From contig CAMTNN010000024.1 in the NCBI GenBank assembly GCA_947073895.1, positions 1 through 13,435 of the forward strand: a DNA stretch of 13,435 nt, in the 5' to 3' direction. This document shows positions 6,747 through 12,476 of the stretch, one piece after another (within the stretch, counting starts at the first letter, position 1; each line of letters opens with the position of its first letter). The translations under genes were made by a program, and so were the position numbers. The notes beneath the pieces are model-generated. The model searched no databases, had not been told where the DNA came from, and saw only the letters and a program-made list of their open reading frames with translations. The DNA is from an uncultured cyanobacterium. GTDB lineage: Bacteria; Cyanobacteriota; Vampirovibrionia; Gastranaerophilales; Gastranaerophilaceae.

Positions 6747-6968
6747 TTAATCAATTGTAAAAAGTTTTTCAAAATCCAAATCCAGCGCTTCCATTATTGC
6801 AACAACTGTTGTAAGCGTCGGATTAGTTTCTCCGCGTTCGATTGTACCGATATGTTTACCTGCGCAAATTCCGATTTTTTCAGCCAGAGCATCTTGTGAT
6901 AACCCTGCACGGTTGCGTTCTGCTCTCAAATTCTTTCCAAATTGGACTAAGACTTTATTCTTTTCCAT
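6747..6968 (-). CDS. Small XRE-family helix-turn-helix regulator
   Basis: This 73-aa protein is a classic single HTH_3 domain: FGKNLRAERNRAGLSQDALAEKIG, then a recognition helix region AGKHIGTIERGETNPTL, then TVVAIMEALDLDFEKLF. There is no other domain. I prefer ATG 6968; the frame can be extended to GTG 7004, but those residues (EAYVSICNHID) are not part of the fold and neither start has a Shine-Dalgarno. TGT-AATCAT (6975-6983 on this strand), an imperfect extended -10, ends six bases before ATG 6968, which would make the mRNA leaderless. The gene is divergent from the strong promoter of the small RNA at 7021, and the two promoter regions overlap, so the regulator is placed to control that RNA or itself. 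Confidence 0.85.
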   Translation of the reverse strand: MEKNKVLVQFGKNLRAERNRAGLSQDALAEKIGICAGKHIGTIERGETNPTLTTVVAIMEALDLDFEKLFTID

Positions 6969-6985
6969 ATCAATATGATTACATA

Positions 6986-7014
6986 TTGACACATACGCTT
7001 CCACCCGCTATAAT
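6986..7014 (+). promoter_or_regulatory. Perfect-consensus sigma70 promoter of a small RNA
   Basis: TTGACA (6986-6991), exactly 17 bases, then TATAAT (7009-7014). Both hexamers match consensus fully; no other promoter in the window does. Predicted +1 is about 7021. No gene starts downstream on this strand before a terminator ending near 7125. Confidence 0.85.
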
Positions 7015-7020
7015 TATTGT

Positions 7021-7125
7021 TATACCAGTTAAAACTGGTGAATTGATAATTGTAATTATTAATTGTTGTGCATTAACCGTTGTGAGCCTGCATTCTTTCT
7101 ATTTGCTATAGCAACGGTTTTTTTT
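7021..7125 (+). ncRNA. Candidate small RNA of about 105 nt, three hairpins, family not recognised
   Basis: Transcription from the perfect promoter would start near 7021 and end at an intrinsic terminator near 7125. Hairpin 1 is ACCAGTT (7024-7030) AA AACTGGT (7033-7039). Hairpin 2 is AATTGATAATT (7041-7051) GT AATTATTAATT (7054-7064), pairing along its length with one G-U; in RNA the loop would open to about six bases. Hairpin 3 is the terminator stem AACCGTTG / CAACGGTT. No ATG-initiated ORF and no Shine-Dalgarno are present. It lacks the SRP RNA GGAAG tetraloop region and is too short for a 6S-type structure. Hairpin 1, centred about 11 bases after +1, could instead be a DNA operator. The RNA is divergent from a XRE regulator and convergent with the nuclease-like gene, whose stop codon overlaps the terminator T-tract. 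Function unknown. Confidence 0.7.
7075..7125 (+). terminator. Intrinsic terminator of the small RNA
   Basis: AACCGTTG (7075-7082) pairs with CAACGGTT (7112-7119); inside the long loop AGC/GCT can add three pairs. The stem runs into eight T residues (7118-7125). There is no T-tract on the other strand, so it acts on plus-strand transcription. Confidence 0.85.
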
Positions 7126-7555
7126 AATAAGCTTTTATTAGAAATATTTTTATGTCCGATTCAAGACGCTCAATTCTTTTGACGTACTTATAATCTGTAG
7201 GTGAATTGAGAATTAGTACTACAGCAGGTTTTTTGCCTGTAAGTTTTGAGTAATAAAGTGACTGTCCGATTGATTCTGCCCATTTTTTTGCGAAGTCAAA
7301 TTCTATAGCGTAATCTTTTGTCAAACAATCAACACGGGTCATATCCCAAAGTATAGCTTCTTTTCTCCCAAAATCAGGTGTGCACCATTGGTTCTGGTAA
7401 TATGATTCAACTTGATTAGGCATCATTGTCTGTTCGTCGTACCATTTTTGCGGAACGTAGTTGAGTCCAAAATAATAGACGCCTGTTGCCATTAGAAGAA
7501 ATGTTATTATAAAATGCCAAACTTTATTGTTGCTGCTCTTTTTCTTCCGTGCCAC
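7124..7555 (-). CDS. Membrane-anchored protein with a nuclease-like (PD-(D/E)XK-type) domain
   Basis: The 143-aa product has a basic N-terminus (MARKKKSSNNK), one hydrophobic segment at about 13-31, and a soluble C-terminal domain. The C-terminal domain contains RVDCLTKDYAIEFDFAKKW followed by GQSLYYSKLTGKKP and a strand AVVLIL. The order D76, E85-F-D87, K90 and the Gln of GQS is what I recall for conserved hypothetical proteins with a restriction-endonuclease-like core; catalytic activity is not established. The start is GTG 7555; AAAGGA, encoded by the last codons of the decarboxylase gene, lies six bases upstream, so translation is probably coupled. The gap to the decarboxylase stop is three bases. 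The N-terminal segment suggests a membrane anchor or an uncleaved signal, which is unusual for a nuclease. Cysteines at 58 and 77 could pair if the domain is exported. Confidence 0.7.
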   Translation of the reverse strand: MARKKKSSNNKVWHFIITFLLMATGVYYFGLNYVPQKWYDEQTMMPNQVESYYQNQWCTPDFGRKEAILWDMTRVDCLTKDYAIEFDFAKKWAESIGQSLYYSKLTGKKPAVVLILNSPTDYKYVKRIERLESDIKIFLIKAY

Positions 7556-7558
7556 AGA

Positions 7559-8998
7559 TTATCCTTTAACTACTTCTAACGTTTTATAATCGTTCAGATA
7601 TGGCAAGTGTTCTCTTGTAATCAATTCACCCGGAAGCAAGATTGAAATCCCCGGAGGACATTCTGCAACTACTTCGGCTGAAATTCTTCCGATGGCTTCT
7701 TCTTTAGGCAAAACTTCTTTATCTGCGTAGTATGCGTCTCTGAGGCTCATAATGATTTTTGGCTCTAACATTGGCATGTGTTTTCTGTTTTCCAGATAAC
7801 AAATATCCATGTAATTATCACGTGCAATTTTTTCCAGAGAATCAGCCAGATATTTAAAATCAGAACGTTTGTTACCGAGGTTGCAGAGTATAAGAACTCC
7901 GATATCGGAAGCAGATTCGACTTCTATATTAAAATCAATCTCAAGAATTGATTCCAGTCTTTTTCCAGAGAGCCCGTCAACTTTGATAAATACTTTGGTA
8001 ACATCTGTCATATATCCAAAATCAGTCTTTAATTGCTGCAAGTTAGGAATATTATCCAATCTTGTTCTTAAGTATTTTGCATTCTTAACGGTTCTTTCTA
8101 AAAGTGCCTGACCTGATTTTGACTGCAGGGTTGCTCTTGCAGCGTCCAAGCTTGCAAGGAGCAGCAAAGACGGGCTTGTTGTGTGCAAAAGTTTAAGAGC
8201 TTTTTCGACATCGTCAGGATTAATCAAAGAATCTTTTGCTATATGAAGCATTGAACTCTGTGACATACTTCCGCCTGTTTTATGCAAAGAATGAACAACA
8301 GCATCAGCGCCGAGTTTTAGAGCTGTAGTCGGCAAATCTTTGTTAAAATTCCACAAACATCCGTGAGCTTCGTCTACAACAAGCGGTACGTGGTATTTAC
8401 GGCAAACTGCGCTTATGGATTTAATATCGGAAACAACGCCTTCATAAGTTGGATTTGTTATCCAAACTAAGCCGACATCATCGTGTTTTTGGAGCATTTC
8501 TTCAATGGTGCTTGCCTGAATACTTCCCCAAATAGACCAGTCTTCAATTTTAGACGGGCATATCCAAATTGGTTCAGCACCTGAAATCATTAAGCCTGTC
8601 AAAGCAGAGCGGTGGCAGTTGCGGTTAATGATTACTCTTTTACCTTTTCTTGTTAAGGCCATACCGATTGCAAGGTTGCCTGCGGTAGAACCGTTTAACA
8701 GAAAGAAAGTTTTTTGTGCACCAAAAGCTTCTGCTGCAAGTGCTTGAGCCTCACCAATAGGCCCTGTTGCAGGATGTAATGTGCCCAAATTATCAAACTC
8801 GTCTGTTGTATCAATTGATAAAACTTTGTCACCTACAAGTTTTTTGAAATCCTTAAAAACAGCCTTACCTTTTGTGTGACCCGGAATATGGAATTGATAT
8901 GTCGGGTGTTCGTAGGCTGTTTTAAGTGCTTCTACAATAGGAGCTTTTATTTTTTGTGTTTCTTTTATTTCGCGGTTGCTTTTAATATCTTTTTTCAT
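7559..8998 (-). CDS. Orn/Lys/Arg decarboxylase family, PLP-dependent (probable arginine decarboxylase)
   Basis: This is a fold-type I pyridoxal phosphate decarboxylase of the short (about 480-aa) type found in Bacillus SpeA/YaaO and in cyanobacteria, distinct from the longer inducible enterobacterial enzymes. Visible motifs: FHIPGHTKG at 36-44, LLNGSTAGNLA at 100-110 (phosphate binding), VVDEAHG at 207-213, and SLHKTGG at 237-243 with Lys240 as the Schiff-base lysine. The C-terminal domain has ECPPGISILLPGE. The product would be agmatine, cadaverine or putrescine; arginine is the likeliest substrate from the family, but motifs do not settle it. The gene lies 40 bases after adk. It has no Shine-Dalgarno; TATACT (9006-9011) inside a perfect palindrome ends seven bases before the ATG, predicting an own, nearly leaderless transcript. 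Confidence 0.92.
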   Translation of the reverse strand: MKKDIKSNREIKETQKIKAPIVEALKTAYEHPTYQFHIPGHTKGKAVFKDFKKLVGDKVLSIDTTDEFDNLGTLHPATGPIGEAQALAAEAFGAQKTFFLLNGSTAGNLAIGMALTRKGKRVIINRNCHRSALTGLMISGAEPIWICPSKIEDWSIWGSIQASTIEEMLQKHDDVGLVWITNPTYEGVVSDIKSISAVCRKYHVPLVVDEAHGCLWNFNKDLPTTALKLGADAVVHSLHKTGGSMSQSSMLHIAKDSLINPDDVEKALKLLHTTSPSLLLLASLDAARATLQSKSGQALLERTVKNAKYLRTRLDNIPNLQQLKTDFGYMTDVTKVFIKVDGLSGKRLESILEIDFNIEVESASDIGVLILCNLGNKRSDFKYLADSLEKIARDNYMDICYLENRKHMPMLEPKIIMSLRDAYYADKEVLPKEEAIGRISAEVVAECPPGISILLPGELITREHLPYLNDYKTLEVVKG

Positions 8999-9004
8999 CG
9001 TAAT

Positions 9005-9017
9005 AAGTATAATACTT
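9005..9017 (-). promoter_or_regulatory. Palindromic -10 region of the decarboxylase gene
   Basis: AAGTAT-A-ATACTT is a perfect 6+1+6 palindrome. On the minus strand it contains TATACT (9006-9011) and an overlapping TATTAT (9009-9014). Either would start transcription zero to four bases before ATG 8998. No convincing -35 is seen. Confidence 0.45.
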
Positions 9018-9038
9018 GAAAAAAATAAAATTTGCTAA

Positions 9039-9707
9039 TTAACCGTTAACAATCTTAATAAGTCTTTCCCAAACTTCGTCGATTGAGCCCATTGCATCAA
9101 GTTTTGTTAACACGCCTTTGTTTTCATAAAAGTCAATAAGCGGTGCAGTTTCTCTGAAATAAGTATCAAATCTTGATTTTGCAGTTTCTGCGTTGTCATC
9201 AGCTCTTGTTTTTAGAGGAACATGGCATTTGTCACATTCGTTTTCAACTTTTGATGGTTTGAATTTCTTGTTATAAATTTCACCGCATTGAGGACAAGAT
9301 TGACGATAGATAATTCTTTCAAGAAGAATTTGTTGATCAATATCAAAATAGATAGCTTTGAAACTTGTTTCTTTTCCTGCATCTATTTCCTTGTTAATTT
9401 CTTCAAGTTGTTCAGCTTGTTCAAGGCTTCTTGGGAAACCGTCAAGTACATATCCGTTTTCGCATTCTTTGCTTGCAAGTTTGTTTTTGATGATTCTTGC
9501 AACAAGTTCTACAGGTACTAATTGACCTTTATCAATAAATGATTTAGCGATTTTGCCTTCTTCGCTTTCTTTAGCGATTTCTGCTCTTAATAATGAGCCT
9601 GTATCAATATGCGGAAGTCCTAAAAATTCTGATAATCTGTTTGTTTGAGTTCCTTTTCCGCATGCCGGCGGTCCTAAAAATATCAATTCTTTTTTCTTTT
9701 TTTGCAC
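9039..9707 (-). CDS. adk: Adenylate kinase, zinc-type LID domain
   Basis: Adk interconverts ATP + AMP and 2 ADP. The product is 222 aa in the longest form. The P-loop is GPPACGKGTQ at 12-21, where most family members have GPPGAGKGTQ. HIDTGSLLR (33-41) and LDGFPRS (88-94) are the AMP-binding signatures. The long LID has C138-x2-C141 and C158-x2-C161, four cysteines for structural zinc, and KTRADDN follows. The start is uncertain. GTG 9707 overlaps its own best Shine-Dalgarno (AGAAGGAG), while the family usually begins right before IxLGPP, which here would be TTG 9686, 20 bases from that Shine-Dalgarno. No ATG is available. The gene follows folC by 24 bases and has its own promoter within the end of folC. 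Confidence 0.93.
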   Translation of the reverse strand: MQKKKKELIFLGPPACGKGTQTNRLSEFLGLPHIDTGSLLRAEIAKESEEGKIAKSFIDKGQLVPVELVARIIKNKLASKECENGYVLDGFPRSLEQAEQLEEINKEIDAGKETSFKAIYFDIDQQILLERIIYRQSCPQCGEIYNKKFKPSKVENECDKCHVPLKTRADDNAETAKSRFDTYFRETAPLIDFYENKGVLTKLDAMGSIDEVWERLIKIVNG

Positions 9708-9722
9708 TCCTTCTGTAAGTCT

Positions 9723-9751
9723 ATTATAAAACTAACAAATTAAATTTCCAA
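9723..9751 (-). promoter_or_regulatory. Promoter of adk
   Basis: On the minus strand TTGGAA (9746-9751), 17 bases, then a perfect TATAAT (9723-9728). The -35 box lies inside the 3' end of folC and the -10 just after its stop codon. Predicted +1 is about 9716, giving a leader of only nine bases before GTG 9707. Confidence 0.65.
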
Positions 9752-10868
9752 TCATATAAAACGAACCGCAGATTATATTTAGTTTATCTGTAGTGAGTGT
9801 TTCGTTATTATATGGTTTAGCTTTAACAGGACATTTTTCCGCAAGTTCTTCGTAAGTGCAGGCGTCTTTGTAATCAAAGCTGTTAAGATAAACTTCGTCA
9901 CCTTCTTGGAAAAGTATCTGCATCATTTTTGCATAATCTTTGGTTCTCAAACATCCGAAAACAAATCTGCGTTTTTGATTAGGGTAAAAGTAGTCGAGAT
10001 TTTCTCTCAATGCCTTTATTCCGTTCGGATTATGCGAAGCGTCAATGATTAAGTTTTTATCCTCAATATATTCAAACCTGCAAGGGTTTTTGACCTTCAT
10101 TAGTCCGCGTTTAATTGTATTTTCATCTATATCTTTAAAAAGATAATTTATTGCGCTCAAAACAAGTGCAAGGTTTTCGACTTGATGTAATCCTTTTAGA
10201 GAAAGTGTTTCTACAAAATCTTGCGGGACAAAAGGAGAAGTCATAATAAACATTGAATCTAATTCGTCTGCTTTGTCTCTGATTGCTTCGTAGCCCATTG
10301 AAGTTACAATAGGACATCCTTGTTTTATTATCCCTGCTTTTTCAAACGCGATTTCGTCTTTGGTTTTGCCAAGACGATCTGTGTGGTCTAAATCAATTTG
10401 GGTTATTATTGAACAAAGGTTTTCTTTTATGACATTTGTTGCGTCTAATCGCCCGCCCATGCCGGTTTCCAGTACAACTATTTCGACATTTTGTTTTTTG
10501 AAATACAAAAATGCAATTATTGTCAGGATTTCAAATTCAGTGAGATGAATTCCAGTTTTTTCAACCTCTTCAAAAAGCTGAGCGAATTCTTCTTTTGAAA
10601 TTTCTTCGCCGTTAACTTTGATTCTTTCTGTGTATTCAAAAATATGCGGGCTTGTGTATAAACCTGTTTTATATCCTGCTTCGCGCAAAATGGAATCCAG
10701 CATTGCGCATACAGAGCCTTTGCCGTTTGTTCCCGCTACATGGATATATTTTAAATCATCCTGTGGATTGCTGAGTTTTGCAAGTGCAGATTCGATTCGG
10801 TCTAAACCTAAATCTATATAGAATTTGCCTTTTGAAGTTAAGTTTTTTATTGTTTCGTTGTAGTTCAT
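9732..10868 (-). CDS. folC: Folylpolyglutamate synthase / dihydrofolate synthase
   Basis: FolC adds glutamate to dihydropteroate and/or extends the polyglutamate tail of folates, using ATP; it belongs to the Mur ligase family. The 378-aa protein shows YIHVAGTNGKGSV at 41-53 (P-loop), LYTSPHIFEYTERIKVNG at 70-87, ETGMGGRLDATN at 134-145, QIDLDHTDRLG at 157-167, FEKAGIIK at 175-182 and IIDASHNPNG further on. It is somewhat shorter than the usual 420-430 residues, mostly in the C-terminal domain. ATG 10868 is chosen over in-frame ATG 10904, because the extra 12 codons would lie in a strong hairpin and the promoter. Whether it is bifunctional cannot be told; no folP or folE is in view. It heads the folC-adk-decarboxylase-nuclease-like run. 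Confidence 0.94.
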   Translation of the reverse strand: MNYNETIKNLTSKGKFYIDLGLDRIESALAKLSNPQDDLKYIHVAGTNGKGSVCAMLDSILREAGYKTGLYTSPHIFEYTERIKVNGEEISKEEFAQLFEEVEKTGIHLTEFEILTIIAFLYFKKQNVEIVVLETGMGGRLDATNVIKENLCSIITQIDLDHTDRLGKTKDEIAFEKAGIIKQGCPIVTSMGYEAIRDKADELDSMFIMTSPFVPQDFVETLSLKGLHQVENLALVLSAINYLFKDIDENTIKRGLMKVKNPCRFEYIEDKNLIIDASHNPNGIKALRENLDYFYPNQKRRFVFGCLRTKDYAKMMQILFQEGDEVYLNSFDYKDACTYEELAEKCPVKAKPYNNETLTTDKLNIICGSFYMIGNLIC

Positions 10869-10875
10869 AGTTTTA

Positions 10876-10884
10876 ATTTTACCA
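10876..10884 (-). promoter_or_regulatory. Extended -10 promoter of folC, predicted (near-)leaderless
   Basis: On the minus strand TGG followed by TAAAAT (10876-10881). Seven bases separate the hexamer from ATG 10868; predicted +1 is 10869. There is no Shine-Dalgarno and the -35 is weak. Confidence 0.55.
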
Positions 10885-10899
10885 TGATTTTTCAAGTTT

Positions 10900-10937
10900 A
10901 ACATTAAGGTCGCAGTTACTACTGCGACCTTAATGTT
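10900..10937. terminator. 17-bp perfect hairpin between the capsule gene and folC
   Basis: AACATTAAGGTCGCAGT (10900-10916) is the exact reverse complement of ACTGCGACCTTAATGTT (10921-10937), with a four-base loop (TACT). It begins within a few bases of the capsule-gene stop codon and is the natural candidate for its terminator. However, the T-run (10936-10941) is on the plus-strand side; on the minus strand the stem is followed by AAAC, a poor tail. It also lies just upstream of the folC -10 box. It may stabilise the capsule mRNA 3' end, stop antisense transcription, or be a regulatory palindrome. Confidence 0.6.
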
Positions 10938-10939
10938 TT

Positions 10940-12085
10940 TTACTTGAGGTACTTATTAAAGTATTCTTCCCTTAACTTAAGCAAATATTCCATAGCTTCT
11001 TCTAATTCGCAACTTTGCTTTGTTTCAGGATTTATATAGTGTGTGTAAAGGATGTATGTAATGTAAAAAATTTCTTCCAGACTTCTTGTGTTTGTTCTTC
11101 TATCGCATATTTGTTCATCATTGCTTAATCCCCAGCCTGCATAAAATGGCATTCCAAAAACACGCACTTCTTTTCCGCACATTAGGGCTTCAAAGCCGAA
11201 TTGAGTTGTGCAGACATAAACTTTGTCAACATATTTGATTAACGAAATTGGGTTAATTGGTTCTGTTTGTGTATAGATATTATCATGTGCTTTTAAACCT
11301 GTGAAATATCCACCATGTCTGCCTGTCATTGTATCAGGGTGTGTTTTTACGATGATATCTGCATCAGGGTTTTCTTTAATTGCGCAATCCAGCATTTGTT
11401 GGAATGTAAGGTCAGAACCCCATCCTTTTGATATACTCATGTCGCCGTAACACTGGTCAACAACAAGAATCTTTTTCACGCCTTTTCTTCCAATATTTGG
11501 TTCAAAGATTGGCTGATGATTATATTTTGTTAAATGTGTTTCAATAATCTTATTTATACAGTTTCTTGCTCTTTGTTTTTGTTCCTCAGTTATAATCAAA
11601 TTTTTATCATTAAGCATTTGTTCAAGATTACTTGCATAGCGTGCATCATAATAAGGAACAACATTGTCGATTGTATAGGATATACATGTTCGATACTTAT
11701 CTTCAACGTTAATGTTGTTAAAGTTTGAAGCACTATAAAAAAGACCTGTTTCTAGTGTATAAATTGGTTTGTTATAGTAAACTGCTTTTTGAGCAATGCT
11801 TGTGTTTCTGGAATAAGGATGCGTGCCCCATATAAAATAATTGTCTGCGATATTTGAACTTTGTCTGTTATATCCCAAAAATTTTAATTGAGGGAATAAA
11901 TATTGTACATTACTTTCTAAAACTGAATTTACATCAATTATTGCCGTGCCCTTAAAATCTTCAATTTTTTTGAATTTATATTGTTTGATTGCATTGATGG
12001 TTAAGTTTAATTCAAAGATATCTTCTTTTATTGTAGATGCTTGTTTTAGTAAATTAATAATGTTTTGAATAAATTTAATTTTCAT
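10940..12085 (-). CDS. Capsule polysaccharide synthesis protein, single KpsC-like glycosyltransferase module
   Basis: The 381-aa product belongs to the Capsule_synth (KpsC/KpsS, LipA/LipB) group. Its C-terminal half carries the family signatures: ILVVDQCYGDMSISKG at about 206-221, IIVKTHPDTMTG at about 244-255, and VYVCTTQFGFEALMCGKEV followed by FGMPFYAGWGLSND at 289-323. In Escherichia coli, KpsC has two such modules that are beta-Kdo transferases building the linker between capsule and lipid; here only one is present, preceded by about 200 residues with FIWGTHPYSR. It is probably cytoplasmic and membrane-associated; no signal peptide is seen. AGGAGG lies five to six bases before the ATG, the best Shine-Dalgarno in the window. 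It is monocistronic, with a TGA-TATAAT promoter (12165-12170). No capsule transporter gene is nearby. The sugar donor is unknown. Confidence 0.82.
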   Translation of the reverse strand: MKIKFIQNIINLLKQASTIKEDIFELNLTINAIKQYKFKKIEDFKGTAIIDVNSVLESNVQYLFPQLKFLGYNRQSSNIADNYFIWGTHPYSRNTSIAQKAVYYNKPIYTLETGLFYSASNFNNINVEDKYRTCISYTIDNVVPYYDARYASNLEQMLNDKNLIITEEQKQRARNCINKIIETHLTKYNHQPIFEPNIGRKGVKKILVVDQCYGDMSISKGWGSDLTFQQMLDCAIKENPDADIIVKTHPDTMTGRHGGYFTGLKAHDNIYTQTEPINPISLIKYVDKVYVCTTQFGFEALMCGKEVRVFGMPFYAGWGLSNDEQICDRRTNTRSLEEIFYITYILYTHYINPETKQSCELEEAMEYLLKLREEYFNKYLK

Positions 12086-12148
12086 TTTTTCCTCCTAAAA
12101 TTCTTATTTTAAAATATGTAACTAAATATCATGTAGCATAAAGTAAAG

Positions 12149-12163
12149 CTCATAAAACATGAG
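12149..12163. promoter_or_regulatory. Operator-like palindrome at the capsule promoter
   Basis: CTCAT-N5-ATGAG is a perfect inverted repeat centred on the predicted transcription start of the capsule gene. The neighbouring divergent XRE regulator is a candidate binder. It is short, so chance is possible. Confidence 0.3.
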
Positions 12164-12164
12164 G

Positions 12165-12173
12165 ATTATATCA
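12165..12173 (-). promoter_or_regulatory. Extended -10 promoter of the capsule gene
   Basis: On the minus strand TGA followed by a perfect TATAAT (12165-12170). Predicted +1 is near 12158, giving a leader of about 70 bases before a strong Shine-Dalgarno. No clear -35. Confidence 0.55.
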
Positions 12174-12208
12174 TAGAATAAAAATTTTAAAAATCTTAAA
12201 ATAATGTT

Positions 12209-12412
12209 ATGATTGAGGATTTGAAAAAACTTGGGAAATTAATTAAACTCGAGCGTATAAAAAATGATTTGTCACAAGAAAATCTGGCTGAAAAAGTAGG
12301 TGTTTCGACAAGGACAATATCTCTGATAGAATCGGGACTCCAACATCCTAAATTTTTTCTTGTTGCAAAAATTGCCCGAGTTTTAGATTTTGATATTAAT
12401 ATACTTATTTAA
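12209..12412 (+). CDS. Small XRE-family helix-turn-helix regulator
   Basis: This 67-aa protein is a single Cro/C1-type HTH: LGKLIKLERIKNDLSQENLAEKVGVSTRTISLIESGLQHPK, then LVAKIARVLDFDINILI. SQENLAEKVGVSTRTISLIESG is the helix 2-turn-helix 3 core. No effector domain follows. There is no Shine-Dalgarno; TAAAAT (12197-12202) ends six bases before ATG 12209, so transcription is predicted to start on the ATG. It is divergent from the capsule gene and 64 bases upstream of cysS, which has its own promoter. By position it could regulate the capsule gene, itself, or both. Confidence 0.87.
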   Translation: MIEDLKKLGKLIKLERIKNDLSQENLAEKVGVSTRTISLIESGLQHPKFFLVAKIARVLDFDINILI

Positions 12413-12420
12413 TAAACTAA

Positions 12421-12449
12421 TAGACAGTGCTTATCCTTTGTTGTAAAAT
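12421..12449 (+). promoter_or_regulatory. Promoter of cysS
   Basis: TAGACA (12421-12426), 17 bases, TAAAAT (12444-12449): five of six matches in each box. Predicted +1 is near 12456. The roughly 20-base leader holds AGGGAG (12461-12466) ten bases before the ATG. There is no room for a T-box riboswitch. Confidence 0.65.
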
Positions 12450-12476
12450 CATAACGAAATAGGGAGTTATTTTTTT

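Noticed and set aside
6842..7111. 89-aa plus-strand ORF
   Set aside because: It lies antisense to the HTH gene for half its length and then crosses the promoter, hairpins and terminator of the small RNA; no Shine-Dalgarno and no conserved motif.
9288..9521. 77-aa plus-strand ORF antisense to adk, and similar ORFs at 490-849, 1859-2122, 7869-8111, 10360-10548, 10618-10821 and 11534-11728
   Set aside because: Each lies wholly inside a confidently identified gene on the other strand, with no start signal or recognisable product.
12413..12476. T-box or attenuator upstream of cysS
   Set aside because: The predicted leader is about 20 bases and contains only a Shine-Dalgarno.
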